Shown piece by piece: positions 19,564 to 32,700 of a DNA stretch of 64,000 bases; position 1 is the first letter of the stretch, and each line of letters starts with the position of its first letter. The DNA is from Rebecca billardiae RCC1528. Lineage: Eukaryota > Haptophyta. Location: contig OZ251227.1 of the NCBI GenBank assembly GCA_965240325.2, forward strand, positions 124,001-188,000. The letters are read 5' to 3'. Below the pieces are notes generated by a model. That model searched no databases. It was not told where the DNA came from and saw only the letters and a list, made by a program, of their open reading frames with translations. The translations under genes were made by a program, and so were the position numbers.

Positions 19564-21065
19564 AGCCCGCCCTGGTTCCTGAGCACTTGCTCCCGACCGT
19601 AGCGACTGTGAATTGTGATGAGCTTATTATTGAGCTTATTGAGCTTGGGCGCGACTCCCGGCGGCGGCAGCTGCTCGCTTTTGGAACAGATATGTGATTT
19701 TACCCGCACATCACGTTATGGAAGTATGGAACAATATATATACGGGTATTACCGGTATGGCTTGTTCGAAATCAGAATCTCGTCGATCCTTTAATAAAGG
19801 GGATCGAATTTATTATATTGTTCATCATCATCACGATCAGCTCGTGATAAAACTCATAAAAGTCCACTTCATCGAGTCTTCTTGCTTCGACGATCAAGAC
19901 GCAGCCTCTTCATGAGCGAGCTCCGCCTCCAGCACGCGTTATTCGCGCGTTAACAGCTTCGTCCGCCACGAGAGAGGCGCCGGCAGCGCTCCCTCATGCC
20001 CGTGCTGACGCGCGCGCTCGCGCAGCACGTCGGCTGACACTGACAGTGACGGCTCCACGGTCCACCGTCGAGCGGGCCCGGCAGGGCGTCGGGGGATATA
20101 TAGGAGTCTTCAGTGACTGAGACGGGCGCCGCGACAGACGACAGTCTTATTAGCAGACGATACTGTCTCAACTCTCAGTGACTCTCAGTCAGTCTGTCAG
20201 TTCACCGCCAGTCCGGCGTCCTGCGGCCGCTACTAGTCTGAATATATATACAGTCTGCGAATCTGATCATCTGATTCTGATATATAGTGATTCAGTACAG
20301 TAGCATAGTGATTCAGTATAGTGTCAGTGATATGATCTCGTTATCCGAATCGTTACTGACCCGTTGCACGCGTGAGCGCCGAAAAAACGACACTTTGGCA
20401 GTGATAGTCATCAGCACCGTCGCCGCATCGTGGGCATGCCGCTGCCGCCGCCGGCGGCGGCAGCGGGAGCGTGGCAGCAGATCTACCACCTTCCGCGTTA
20501 CGCGCTGCGTCGTGCGCGCCAGGTGGCAGGTTTCCCAGGTCCGCCGCGCGGAAGGCAGCGTGAGCGGTCGGCGAGCGCACGGAGATGAGAAGTAAGCGCG
20601 CATCGTGAGAGCTTCAGCAGCTTGCCCACGCGCTTCACGAAGGCGGTGTGGTTGCGTGCGCACGCCTTCTGTACCCGTACCCGCGATCAAAGCGTGAGCC
20701 ACTCCCTAGGTCTTGCCTGCGCATCGCGGGCCGCGCCTCGTCTCCTGAATCCTCGTTCACGAGGACAGCACGTGTATCCGTGTACGCGCTCGCGGCCGAT
20801 GGCGGCTCCCCGCGTCGAGAGCCGTTTGGCTGGAGCCGCATCCAAGGGCATGTATCCTCACGGCCCCACCCGATGCTGACGCTGAGGTGGCGTGCTTGCC
20901 GAAGGTAGCCGCATTGGCTGATCTCTCTGCCTTTGGGCAACCCTTTGCAACCGCGCCGGCTCACGCTGCCAGCGCGCGCGCGGCGTGGCTTCGTGGTGGA
21001 CACCTGCCCTGGGTTTTGTCGTTCGTTCTCAGCGACGGTTGGGTCGATTGACATGCGGATTGGAT

Positions 21066-21098
21066 TGGTGCATTGCGAATCGGCTTCGCAATGCACCA
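21066..21098. repeat. Perfect 14-bp hairpin
   Basis: TGGTGCATTGCGAA at 21066-21079 pairs exactly with 21085-21098, with a five-base loop. It is isolated between degenerate sequences. It could be the arm of a small element or a structured RNA; no further support is visible. Confidence 0.7.
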
Positions 21099-21235
21099 TT
21101 GCGCTCGGATCGGCGCGGACGTCAGCCATGCGGCAGCGCGAGCGACAAAACCGCGAGATTTCATACGCTTGTCGTTTTTTCATACGCTCACGGCTACTCA
21201 CCCGTGCAACGGGTCTACTGCTTTTAAACTAACAT

Positions 21236-21568
21236 GTGGGCCCATACGAGGCGCGGCTCGACACCTTCCCCGCGATCGTCCCGATTGTCGTGGGGGCGTT
21301 CGGCGAGTGGAGCGCGGAGGTGGACCTCACCCTCAAGAAGATCGCCAAGATGGGGCGGGACACGTGGCGCGCGCGCCTCAGCGCGCCCTCGCGCCCCGCC
21401 GCCGAGCGCGCGCTGCTCGGCACCATGCGGCGCGAGATGGGCATGCGCTGCCTGCGTGGCCAGGCCAAGATGCTCATCGCCCGCGCGCGCATGGCGCACG
21501 TGCGCCCGGGGGCACGCGCCCGCGGGGGCGCTGCATACGACGAAGTCCTACTTCGAGACGACGGCTGA
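21236..21568 (+). pseudogene. Possible 3' remnant of a reverse-transcriptase/LINE-like ORF
   Basis: An isolated frame of 110 codons directly after a stop. The segment YEARLDTFPAIVPIVVGAFG followed by LTLKKIAKMGRDTW resembles the tail that follows reverse-transcriptase domains in protist non-LTR elements (a VP-x-V-x-x-x-FG block then a basic helix). No RT catalytic motif is present in the window, so at most this is a 5'-truncated copy. The match is from memory of the pattern and could be wrong. Confidence 0.3.
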
Positions 21569-21776
21569 CGACGCGTGGCACCGCGACCACCGCGGTGGCG
21601 CGCGCGCGTCGACACCAGACGGTGCGTCAAGCAGTCCGCTCGGCGATGGCGACTACGAGGGGGGCCGCCGGACGACGGCGTGGAGCGCTGACCCTGGTGT
21701 TTCGGTCTCTGCTGCTTGATCTGCTGCTGCTACAGCTTGCTGACTCTGACGCCTGCCCGTTGCATACCACGTCAGT

Positions 21777-21893
21777 TATAATATATACATATATACATAT
21801 ATATACATATATATACATATATATACATGTATATGCATATATACATATATATACATATATATACATATATATGTATATATATACATATATGTG
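21777..21893. repeat. TATATACA-type microsatellite
   Basis: About 115 bp of alternating purine/pyrimidine sequence built mostly from TATATACA and TATACA units. Confidence 0.95.
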
Positions 21894-22692
21894 ATGGCGT
21901 TATAACGGAGTTATAACCGAGTGTGTCGGGAGGCTGGAAAGGCAACGCGCAGCTGGTGGACAAGGGCCGCCATCGTCTTCTAGGTCCTGCAGGTAGTTGC
22001 AGTCGATTTCCGGAGCTCATCGCCATCGGCCACGGAGCTATCCTTTATCATCATCATGGCGGGCGCTGGTCCTTTCATATCGGCCAACCACACTGGCTCC
22101 TCTGTAAGTACCCGCTCCTCTCCACTATCCGGCGCTCGAGATCATATACAAGGTCATCTTAAGTCGCAGCGTGGCAACTTACCAAAGTTCATATCAAGCA
22201 GCCCACCTAGCAGAGCTCGCTCGATCATCGGGTACACGACCTTTCGGGCCGAGCTGCTCATCTCTCGGCAGCCCCTGCTTCGGCCTGCGCATCTGCAAAG
22301 CCCGAGGTCCCGCCATCTCCTCTGCGTTCTTTGCTTGTGCTCGTTGCGAAACCCGCCATCCGCCCCTGCAGCCTCCGTTGTGGTTGACAACCTTGTCGTC
22401 AGGCCTGTGAGTGCTGCGCTTGCCTGAGCCAGGGACCTTGCTGCCACACGCTGGCGCAGTCTGCGCGCAGCTTTGGCACCGTCGGCTCAGTCGCTCTTCC
22501 CGTTCAGCCAGGGACAAATCCCCACCACGCGCAAGTATATATTTATACATCACCATTTCGGCATGGTGTGTATCGGCATTTGCTGCATGCTCGCATATAT
22601 GCTGCAATACCTGCCCTCGCATGCACATCACGCAGACTGTGGGTGATGTTCGTCCATACTCAATGGCGTCGCGTCGCTCTTCATGCAGGAGG

Positions 22693-22694
<2 letters not shown>

Positions 22695-22727
<33 letters not shown>

Positions 22728-22740
22728 CATATATATATAT
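22695..22740. repeat. TA/TACA microsatellite
   Basis: (AT)n interrupted by two ACAT units, lying about 50 bp beyond the stop codon of the tandem-patatin gene. Confidence 0.95.
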
Positions 22741-22786
22741 CGTCATTACACCAGGCCGGCCCGGCGGCTCCCGAATTGACCTTGTC

Positions 22787-25700
22787 CTAGGCGGCAGCGC
22801 CGGGCGCGCGCGCCACCAACATGCTCGCAATCTCGTCGAGCAGCGCGTGTCCGCTGAGGCCGCCGTCGGCCGCTGCCCCCGCGTGCGCCTCGCCGCCGTG
22901 GTCGTCCTCGTCGTCTGAGTCGTCGTCGGCCGAGCCGGCCGTGTGCTGCGCGAGCAGATCGGCGCGCGTGTACTCCTCCATCTCTTCCAGCCGCGCGGCC
23001 GACGTCTCGGCGGGCGAGACGCTCACCGGCGCCTCGAGCCGCCAGAGCCACGCGTCGGGCATCATCGAGGGCAGCAGCCGCTCCACCTTGCGGTACTCGC
23101 GCTCGCCCGAGAGCGCGAGGCTGAGCAGCGTGCCCGCGAGCGCCTGGATCGACTCGCTCCAGCTGCCGCCGCCGAGCGCGTCGTTGCCCGCGCCGACCGA
23201 GAGCACGCGCGCGGCGCGCCGCTCGGGCCAGAGCGCCGCGGCCTCGGTGAGCGCGACGAGCGCGGGGCACGGCGCCGCCATCGCGCCCGTCATGTACACG
23301 CCGCCGCTCGCGCTCGGCTGCGCGGGGAAGCCGCCGGGGATGGCGACGCACGCGCCCAGCAGCGCCTCGGCGTGCGTGCCGCCGTCCACCTCGGGAGGGA
23401 GCCCCGCGGCGCGCGCGCCGTCGAGGTCGTACGTGCGGCGCAGCGCGACGTCGAGGAAGTCGTCGGCGGCGGCGCTCGCGCCGCCGACGCGGCTGAGCAC
23501 GCACGCGGCGTGCGGCGCGCCCGGCGCGCGCCGCTCCGCGCCGCCGTCGAGCGCCAGCTCGGCCGCGGCCGCGCTCGCAAACGCGCCGACTGCCTCGAGC
23601 GAGCCGCGGTAGCCCGTGCGCAGCAGCCGCGTGCGCGAGCCGGCGAGGTCGGGCAGCAGCCGCTCGACGAGCAGCTCGATCGCGCGCCGCGCGCGCGCGA
23701 GCGCGAGCGAGTGCGCGCCCGCGCCGAGCGGCCCGGGCTCGGGCGGCGTGCCGCTGATCGCGAGCGCGACGAGCGCGCCCGCGCCCGAGCCGACGACGAG
23801 GTCGAACAGCCGCCCGACCGGCGTGCGCGTGCGCTCCTCGAGGAGCTCGAGCGCGACGAGCACGTTGAGCGCGCGCGCGCCCAGCCCCTCGAGCGAGAGC
23901 ACGCGCACGGCCGGCTCGGCCTGCTGCTGCTTGGCGAACGAGAAGGCGCGCGAGGGCGCGGGCGCCGCGGCGGGGGCCGCGGCGCCGCGCGCGGCCGCGC
24001 CGAGCCGCGCCGCTGGCGAGCCGACGAGGGAGCCCAGCCCACGCGCGGCCCCGCCCATCCGGCGGGCAGAGTCGGCGCTGGGGTGGCGCTGCGCGGGGCC
24101 GCCTGGCGCGGCCGCGCTGTGCCGCGCCGCCACCGGCTGCCGCAGCGTCAGGCTCGCCATCCGCCGCGCGCCCACCTCCGCGGCGGCGACGACGCCAGCG
24201 CGCAGCAGCAGCGCTCCGAGCCGCGCGACGTGGGCAGCGTCGGCGCCGCGCTCGCCGCGCGGCGCGATGCGCGCGTCGAGGGCCGACGCGATCACGACGA
24301 GCGCGCTGCCCACGGCGCACGCGTCCGACACGGCCCCGGCCACGCGCAGCGCGCTCACCGTCGCCGCGCCGCTCGCGGCCGCGAGCAGCGCAAAGCCGCA
24401 CGCGCGCACGCCCACCAGGCCCAGGTCGAGGGACCCGAGCACGACGGCCGCGGGCGCGCCGAGGCACGAGCCGCCGACGCAGCCCGTGAGCCGCGCCGCC
24501 AGGATCTGCGCGGGCAGCGCGAGCAGCGCGTACCCGGCGTACGCCAGCTGCACGCGCGCGAGCGGCGGCGCCACCACCTCCGCGAGCGCAGCCGTGAGCG
24601 CCGCGCTCGTGCTGAGGCCGTGCGACGGCAGCGCCGCGCGGCCCAGCTCGGCGTCGCGCGGCGCGCGGCGCGCGCGGAGGCACGGCGCGGCGCCGCGCGG
24701 CGGGAGGCGCAGCACGGCCGAGCCTCCGTGCCGCAGCGCGTGCGGCGCCAGCTCGTGCCACGCGTACGCGTACGTGCCGAGCGACACCGCCCAGTCGATC
24801 ACCCACGCGGCCGTGCTCAGCGCGGGGCGTGCGGAGAGCTCTCCGCCGCCCGTGCCGCCGCCGCCGCCCGCCGGCTGCCGTGCTAGCCTGAGCAGCTGCA
24901 AGCGCGCGACCGCCACGTTGAGGAGGGCGACGCACAGCGCGCACAGCTCGGCGCGCGGCGTCGCGCCAAAGTGCAGCTTGAGCCTGCGCCGCGCCGCGCT
25001 GCCGCTCGCCGTCACCATCCGCCACATCGACGCGGCCGCGGACGCCCACAGGAAGAGGCCCGCGCAGCCGAGCTGCGCGCAGTACAGCGCGGTGTGCGCG
25101 CCGCGGCTCGCGTCGAGGACCGAGCCCGCGCGCAGCACGTGGTGCGCGCTCAGCTCGGCGAGGCGCGTCGCCGCGCTCACGCCGAGCGCGAGCACGAGCG
25201 CGGCCGGCCGCGCGTGGCTCAGCGCAGACGCCGCGCGCCGCCGCGCGCGCGACACGGGGCCGGCCGCGTCCGCGCCGCCGGCGTGCCGCCTGCGCATCCG
25301 CGCGCGGCGCGACTCAAAGACGGACGCGGGCGAGCGCGCCGCGCAGCGCGGCAGCAGCCAGTGCCGCGCGCGCTTGGCGTGCACGCGCGCGCGCAGCCGG
25401 TGCACGAAGCGCTGCGCGTCGAGCAGCTCGCCAAGCACGTCGCCCATGTGCGAGTCGTGCGCGCCCGCGCGCCTCCGCTTGAGCTCGACCGACGGCGCGA
25501 GCGGCGGGCGCGTGCCCGGCGCGCCGCCGCGCGGCGGCGCGGGGTCCTTGCCGCCGAGCGCATCGATCAACGTCTCGAGCGCCTCGCCGTTCTGCCCGAG
25601 GTACTCGGCGCACGTGTCCTGCATCTGCTGCAGGCGCGCCGGGTCTCGCTCGTCGAGCGCGTAGTCGCCGGTCGGCGGGTTGACGCGGAAGTACCGCACG

Positions 25701-28032
25701 CCCGCCAGCTCGGGCGCGGAGCTCGTGCTGGCGGCCACGTGCAGCACGCGCAGCAGGTCGCGGTGCGTCTCCTCAGCAGAGACGGCGCGCGCGAGCAGGT
25801 GCATCGTGTACTTCATCGCCGAGCCGTCGTCGGCGCCGCTCGCGACGGAGGCCTTGCCGCAGCCCACCGAGACGAGCACGCCGATGCGCCGGCCTGCCGC
25901 GGCGCGCGCGAGGGCGGGCGGGCGCGCGGCGCGGCGGCGCGCGCGGCGCAGGCAGGTGTGAGGCGCGAGCGGGGGCCGCGCGCGCGCGCCGCGCTCGGCC
26001 GCGCGGCCGGCGCGCGCCTCGCACCTGGGAAGAGCGCGCGCGCCTCGCTGAGCGCGATGCTGGCGGGGTTGCACGCGACCAGCCCGCCGTCCAGGTACGT
26101 GGCTCCGTCGCGCACAAGCGGCGCAAACAGGTACGGCACGCAGCACGTCGCGCGCGCCGCCTCGACGTACGTCCAGCTGTGCGTGCCGGGCAGCGGGCCA
26201 GCCGAGCTGCCGCGCCGGCTCTGCTCGCGGCCGAGCTGGTGCCCGGCGGCGAGCACCGAGGCGCCGCGGGGCGCGGCTTTGTACGTGCGGCAGAGGAACG
26301 GCTGCGGCTCGCCGCCGGGCACCATCTTCGACGCGAGCACCGCCACCTTGGGCCGTGGCGCGCCGGCCGCGCCGCCGCCTTGCGCGCCCGGCTCGCGCAG
26401 CAGCGCCGTGCGCGCGCCCAGCTTGGCGGCGAACGTGCGCTCGAGCACCGCCGTGTCGCAGATCGTGCCGCCTGGCCACGCGAGCCGCGCGAGGTTCGCC
26501 GTGCCGAGCACCTCCATGAACTCCTCGAAGATCGCCTTGTGCATCTCGTGCACGCCGCGGAAGCCGGGGTACGCGTGCAGCGTGAGCGCGCCCGCGCCGC
26601 CCGCGCTCGTGCCCACGATCAGGTCGAACATCGAGTCGATCGGCCGGCCCGACCTCGCCTCGATCTCCTCGAGGACCATCGTGAGGTTCTGGCCCTTCAC
26701 GCCGCCGCCGTCGAGCGCGAGGATGCGCAGCGGGCGGCTCGCCTCGTCCGCGCCGCCCACTTTCGCCTCGCCGCCCGCGCCGCGCGCCGCCACCAGCCCG
26801 GCCCAGCCCTCGAGCGCGCGCAGATGCTCGGCCGCGCCGGTCGCGAGCGAGCTCGCTGGCCCTTTCGCCTCGATGGTCCGCGTGGTGCGCCTGCGCCGGG
26901 CGGAGAGCGGCAGACTGACGGCGATCACGCCGGCCTCCGACGCCTCCTCGTCGGGCGCAGCGTGCGCGTGCGCGCCGTCCTCGCCGAGGCCCCAGACGTA
27001 GAGGCACGACGTGTGCGCGAGCGCGCGCGCCGCCCATGGCCCGACCACAATCAGCACGGGCAGCCGCGCTGCGTCGGGCGCGGCGATGGCGGCGGCCGTG
27101 ACGGCGGCAGCGAGCACGTCGACCGCTGCCAGCACGACATTCATCGCCTGCGAGAAGTGGCCCAGCACGCCGCTCGCCGCGAGCTGCGCGAGCAGGCTGA
27201 GCACGCGCAGCGCTGAGGTGAGCAGCAGCCAGCCGAGCGCGGCGGCCGCCCACCACGGCAGCGCCGACGCGGAGCGCGCCGATGCCCCTCCCTGCACCGC
27301 GCCCGGCTGGGCGCCACGCGCGAGGCCGACAGTCACGAGCGCGAGCAGCCCGATCAGCAGGAGTAGATCCGCGTGCACGAACGCGCGCCACAGATCGTCC
27401 AGCGCCGGATGGCTGCCCATCAGCAGCTCGAGCCGCTCGCGCGCGCCGGCGGCGCCGCCCACCGCGTGGCCGTGCCTGCCGGCGGAGGCGGCAGCCGCGT
27501 CGCCCCGCCAGAGGCGCACGAGCGGCCAGCCGGTGTACACGCCCGCCACGTAGCTCAGCCAAACCAGCGCCGTGAACTGCACCGTCATCGCGACGAAAAA
27601 GTCGGCTGGGTCGTCCTCCGGTTGAGGCGCGCCGCCGATCGCCACGTTGACGCGCTCGATCGCCACGAGCGCACCGACTGTGATGTCCGTCGTGGCGCGG
27701 GCGGTGTTCGCAGCGCGGTGCGCGCGCTGCGCTTTGACCCCGTGCATCAGCTCGACGCTCGCGCTCGACGCAACGACGAACAGCGACGCGACGAGGATGG
27801 CGACCACGTTCAGCGCCTCATAGGCGCGAGGCCACGCGCTCTCCTCGGCGCCCTCGTCGGCGGCACGGATGAGGCGTGAGCCCGTGGTAGTCGTTAGCCC
27901 GACCGCAAACAGCAGCAGCAGCAGTGTGACGCACACAATCGGCACCGCACCGGCCAGCGCCAAGAGCACGTCGGTCGCTGACGCTGCGAGCATGACTACG
28001 ATGCTGAGAGGTGATGGAGAATCTTCGTACAT
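22787..28032 (-). CDS. Tandem patatin membrane protein with degenerate second domain
   Basis: Two exons (28032-26025 and 25893-22787) give 1,704 residues; the 131-bp intron begins GTGCGA. The protein is an internal duplication of a membrane block plus a patatin-like phospholipase domain. Half 1: hydrophobic segments between residues 13 and 335, then a complete patatin with oxyanion loop DGGGVKG (441-447), nucleophile motif GTSAG (Ser476) and YLDGG (Asp648). Half 2: new hydrophobic segments from about 900 to 1210, then a patatin fold in which EGLGARA replaces the Gly loop, GSGAG replaces GTSAG (Gly1373 at the Ser position) and YMTGA replaces YLDGG (Thr1538 at the Asp position). Structural strands such as VLSVGAGNDA are kept. 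Patatins cleave acyl groups from phospholipids or galactolipids at the membrane. Half 1 should be active; half 2 looks like a pseudoenzyme. The C terminus is acidic. Confidence 0.88.
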
Positions 28033-29732
28033 ATTCTGCTCAGAAATCGTGTGTGAACGGATGAGTGTGTCGTTAAAATATCATAGAATGAGTACAGTTT
28101 ACTAAGAATAAGAGACGCACATATATATTATGGGGGTACTGCCGCCGACGAATCAGTGAAAAATTGGTGTTGGGCAAGGCGTCTTTGAAAATCCACGACC
28201 CGAAAAGAGGCTATATTAAAAAAAATAACCCCTTCACTTGGTTTGGTGGCCCCCTTTGATTCCTTTGCAGCCGGACGCCCGACCCCCGCACCCACACACC
28301 TTATGGCGACTCACGTAGCCACGAGCTGTGGCGAGTCAAGCATTACGTATAGCCGACGCAGAGCGTGAATCTGGCCACTGGGGACGGTGACCACTCCAAC
28401 GCGCTGACAGTGCAAGGGCTGGGTGAGGAACGCCTCAACGTGGTGAACGTTACCAACTGCCCGGAGGCCCTGAAGTTACACTCGCACAGGGCTCTCACGC
28501 TCGCAGAGATGAAGGCATGCCTGGCAGCCGGCTATACTCGAGTCGCCGTTACTGAGCTAGTCTGCTCACTGGAAGCGTACGTGGCGGCACTGAGCAGTGG
28601 TAGCAGGGCAGGCGTGCGCGTTGCAGCAGGGCGTGATTGGCTATGGTGGTTCCTCCTTGGTGACACATTCCCTGACCTCGATGTGGCAGGCATGCCTGTT
28701 CTGACAAAGGCACGCCTGGTTGGAAGCGGCCCTGGTGTGCTGCTGCCTCTCACTCACGACCGCCACAGTTCTGGGCTGCAAGATGTGCTCGATCTGCAGA
28801 CGGGCCATCCGCTGCCCTTCCTCCAACGCAAGCGGTGTGCCCCCTGGAGAGGCACCACCACTGGTGGGCGTACCGGTAAAAGACTCCGTGCTGAAGCGAG
28901 GTGCAGCAAGATGGCCAGTCGTGCGAAAGCACGTGGTGGCATGAATACGTCAACCGACTCTACCTGCCCAAGCCTGCCCGGATCGGACAGACTTACCCTG
29001 GTGCGCACATGGGGGGGAGTGCGCAGGGCGCAGGGGACAGGTGGGGTCCGCATTGATGAATGATGCATGTGGGCTACGTTGGCAAATCAAAGCCTAGGAG
29101 TTAATGCACTGGGATTTGCCGACTTTGGCAAGGGCAAGCGCTCGTTGGAGGAGATGCGCCAGTGCAGGTACCTTCTGTCTGCAGAGGGCAATGATGTATG
29201 ATGCGCGCAGCCGCTGCGCAGTGCTCAAGCTCACAGGCATGCTTCCGCTGTCATATGGCAACAGCAGCGATCACGTGGCCAAGCCCAAGGGCTCTGCCTC
29301 ATTGCCCACCCAGATCGGGCACAGCAAACGGCCCCGCGCACAGTATATATCGATGCCGATCGGCCTAAGCGTGCTGCACGTGCAAGGACCAGCGTATGTT
29401 GGCTGGCTGCCTGCTTGACGCGGCGGCTGCCTGCTTTACGATCGCGGTGCAGGCTATGCTCTGCCACCAGCCGCGCCGACTTCGTCAGTTCGTGTCGACC
29501 GGATCAGGCACTGCCGCCGACGAATCAGGAGACCCGCGTCGTCCTACCTGTGTCGACGCTCCGATCGACGACGATAATAAGCCGTCGCGGGCGGCGACCG
29601 TCGCGATCTGAACCACCCGACCGCGCTCGTCGTCATTTCGTCGTGGCGCTACTATACCGTACTAGCAGCTGACTTGACTCGGTGTGGCTCGGTGAACGTC
29701 CCGAAGCAGCAATGCCGCCGCGTGCCTCGGCG
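28033..29732. other. Intergenic region with direct-repeat-bounded segment
   Basis: Near the patatin start it is AT-rich with one copy of a dispersed repeat (28093-28120). A 19-bp direct repeat (ACTGCCGCCGACGAATCAG) lies at 28138-28156 and 29510-29528. Between the copies is a plus-strand frame at about 28365-29063 with no recognised family and no early ATG. The base composition is lower in GC than the genes. Confidence 0.55.
28093..28120 (-). repeat. Dispersed repeat, copy 1 (partial)
   Basis: 28 bp on the minus strand, GTGCGTCTCTTATTCTTAGT followed by AAACTGTA; identical to part of the copy at 58786-58829 and close to 34455-34501. Confidence 0.85.
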
Positions 29733-32700
29733 TCAGATGCAGGGAGCGCCGAAGACGACAAACGGCGCCCACTGGTGCAGGAGGTAGGCGCGCGAGCCGT
29801 CCTCTCGCTTCCTGTGCACGAGCTCGCGCATCGTGGCGCACAGCACGCCCGCCACGTCCACGCGCCCATCGCCCCCCGCCTCGGGCTGAGGATCCAAGCG
29901 CGCAGCCAGGCGTGGGTACAGCTCCTTCATCAGCTCACACGTCTGCACGTCGTCCACGGGCCACAGCGAGGCGAGCAGCGAGCCGCAGCCCGCGGAGAGG
30001 AAGGCGCGCGCAATGCCGATCAGGCCCTCCGAGCTCAGCGCGCCGCGGAATGTGTCGCACGCGCTCAGCAGCATGAGGCGCACGTGGCGCAGGTCGAGGT
30101 CCTCGAGGTCTGACATGCCCAGCGTCGCCTCCTCTGCGCTCGAGCCCACCACATGCAGGCCCGTCGGCGAGCCGTGCAGCGCGAGGTGAGCGAGGTGCGC
30201 GCGGCCGAGCTCTGCCAGCAGCGCGCGCTTTGTCACCTCCGCGCCCTGCAGCCTCGTCACGTGCAGCTTGTTCGCACTCGCCGCGCTCGACTTGAGCAGA
30301 TCCAGCTCGACTTGCAGTGCCTCGAGCTCGGCTGCGCAGAGGTCGCCCAACGCCTCGCCCACCACGTCGCCCACCGCGAGCTGCGCCGCGAGCTGCTTGC
30401 GCGCTCTGCGCTCGAGCTCGCGCACCCGCACGCGCGCGCCGCCGTCCACGGCCCGCGCCTCGACCCATACGCACCACCGCTCCTTCTCGCGCACGGCCTC
30501 CCGCGCCTGCGCCACGTGCTCGTCGCTCTGCAGCCGCCACGGCAGCGCGTACGTGCTGTACTCGTCGATGCCCGCGACCAGCGCGCACAGCGACCCCTTC
30601 GCCCCCGCGGGGGCGGCGCGGCTGGCGGCGCGCTGCTCTTCTAGCCTCAGCAGCACGCCGACTGACGGCGCCACGCTCACGTCAAAGCGCTCGACTAGGT
30701 GCGCGCCATCGGCGTCGAGCAGCGCGGCGAATGGCAGCGCGTGCAGCTCGCCGTCGGGCAGCAGGATGAGCCTGTCGCACCCGCTGAGCGCGCGCGCCAG
30801 CGGCTCCATAAGCAGCGCGTGGCACCGTCGCAGCTGCTCATGCGCTGCCGCCTCCGCATCGGCCAGCTCCGCACCGCCGCGCCGGCGCTTGCCCCGCGCC
30901 TCCTGCGCCCCGACCCGCACTGAGGCGCGGACAGGCTGGGCGGCTGCCACGCCTGCTGCGCTGCCGTTGATGCGGCCGCTGGCGTCAGAAGTGCACTTGC
31001 GGCACTGGCGGATGGCGCCGCGCGTCTCCTGCACGAGCGCGCGCACCGAGTGCTCGCCCAGCGAGAGCTCGTGGAAAAGCGGCGGCGCGCTCTCGTCTGG
31101 TCGGACTACCCACGTGTACACGAGGGCGCTTGCCTGCTGCGAGAAGAGCACAAGGCAGACGCGGTGGCGCAGCGCGTACGCACGCATCTGCTGCCAAGAG
31201 AGCGGTGGCGGCAGGGCGCGCGAGCCCTTTGAAGGGTCAGGAGTGGCGGAGCGGCGGGGGTCCTGCGCGCAGTGCTGCCGCGCCAGCAGGAGCGCGAGCG
31301 AGCGAGCGCGGCCGCGCTCGGCCGCCTCGAGTGCCTCTGCCTGATGCCCTGAAAGCACGAGCATCCGCTGCAGGCCTGTGGAGGCGACGACTGGCAGATC
31401 AGTGTCCCCAAACGACACGCGCGTCTGATCAGAGCTGAGCTCGACCCACAGCGTGTCGTACACGGCCAACGCGGCGGTGAAGTGCTCGGCTGCGCGCGGG
31501 TATTGCCTAAGGCTGTCGTACGCGCTGCCCAGGTTGCCCAGACCAGTGCCCTCTGCCCGTCTGTCGCCTATCTCGCGGCTGATGGCCAGCGCCTGCGTGT
31601 GGTGCTCGATGGCGCGGTCGTACTGCCCGAGGCTGCAGTAGGCGATGCCCAGGTTGCCCAGGTGAGAGCCCTCACCCTGACGGTCGCCGATCTCGCGGCT
31701 GATGGCCAGCGCCTGCCTGTGGTGCTCGATGGCGCGGTCGTACTGCCCGAGGCTGTCGTACGCGCTGCCCAGGTTGCCCAGACCAGTGCCCTCTGCTAGT
31801 CGGTCACCTATCTCGCGGCTGATGGCCAGCGCCTGCGTGTGGTGCTTGATGGCGCGGTCGTACTGCCCGAGGCTGTCGTACGCGCTGCCCAGGTTTCCCA
31901 GGTGAGAGCCCTCGCCCTGCCGGTCGCTGATCTCGCGGCTGATGGCCAGCGCCTGCCTGTGGTGCTCGATGGCGCGGTCGTACTGCCCGAGGCTGCTGTA
32001 CGCGCTGCCCAGGTTGCCCAGGCGGGCACCCTCGCCCCGCCGGTCGCCGATCTCGCGCCCAATGGCCAGCGCCTGCGTGTGGTGCTCGATGGCACGGTCG
32101 TACTGCCCGAGGCTGTCGTACGCGCTACCCAGGTTGCCCAGGCGGGCACCCTCGCCCCGCCGGTCGCCGGTCTCGCGCCCGATGGCCAGCGCCTGCCTGT
32201 GGTGCTCGATGGCACGGTCGTATTGCCCGAGGCTGTCGTACGCGCTGCCCAGGTTGCCCAGGTGAATGCCTTCGCCCAGTCGGTCGCCGATCTCGCGGCT
32301 GATAGCCAGCGCTTGTGTGAGGTGCTCGATGGCGCGGTCGTACTGCCCGATGATGCTGTACACGCTGCCCAGGTTGCCCAGACCAGTGCCCTCGCCCAGT
32401 CGGTCACCAATCTCGCGGCTGATGGCCAGCGCCTGTGCGTAGTGCTCGATGGCGCGGTCGTACTGCCCGAGGCGGCGGTACGCGCTGCCCAGGTTGCCCA
32501 GACCAGTGCCCTCTGCCCGCCTGTCGCCGATCTCGCTGCTGATGGCCAGCGCCTGCCTGTGGTGCTCGATGGCGCGGTCGTACTGCCCGAGGCTGCTGTA
32601 CGCGATGCCCAGGTTGCCCAGGCGAGTGCCCTCGCCCCGCCTGTCGCTGATCGCACGGCTGATGGCCAGCGCCTGCCTGTGGTGCTCGATGGCGCGGTCG

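Larger units (their letters stand above)
19564..22786. other. Gene-poor 3.2-kb region
   Basis: AT-rich and AGTCA-rich DNA at 19690-20350, a 14-bp-stem hairpin at 21066-21098, an isolated 110-codon frame at 21236-21568 (separate entry), TATATACA microsatellites at 21777-21893, and mixed DNA up to another TA tract at 22695-22740. Other frames are short and motif-free. Confidence 0.65.

Noticed and set aside
22943-24886. Long plus-strand frame opposite the tandem patatin
   Set aside because: Shadow frame; Arg/Ala-rich and without family features, while the minus strand encodes the patatin domains.
28365-29063. 232-codon plus frame between direct repeats as a gene
   Set aside because: Starts with GTG rather than ATG, no recognised motif, composition unlike neighbouring genes.
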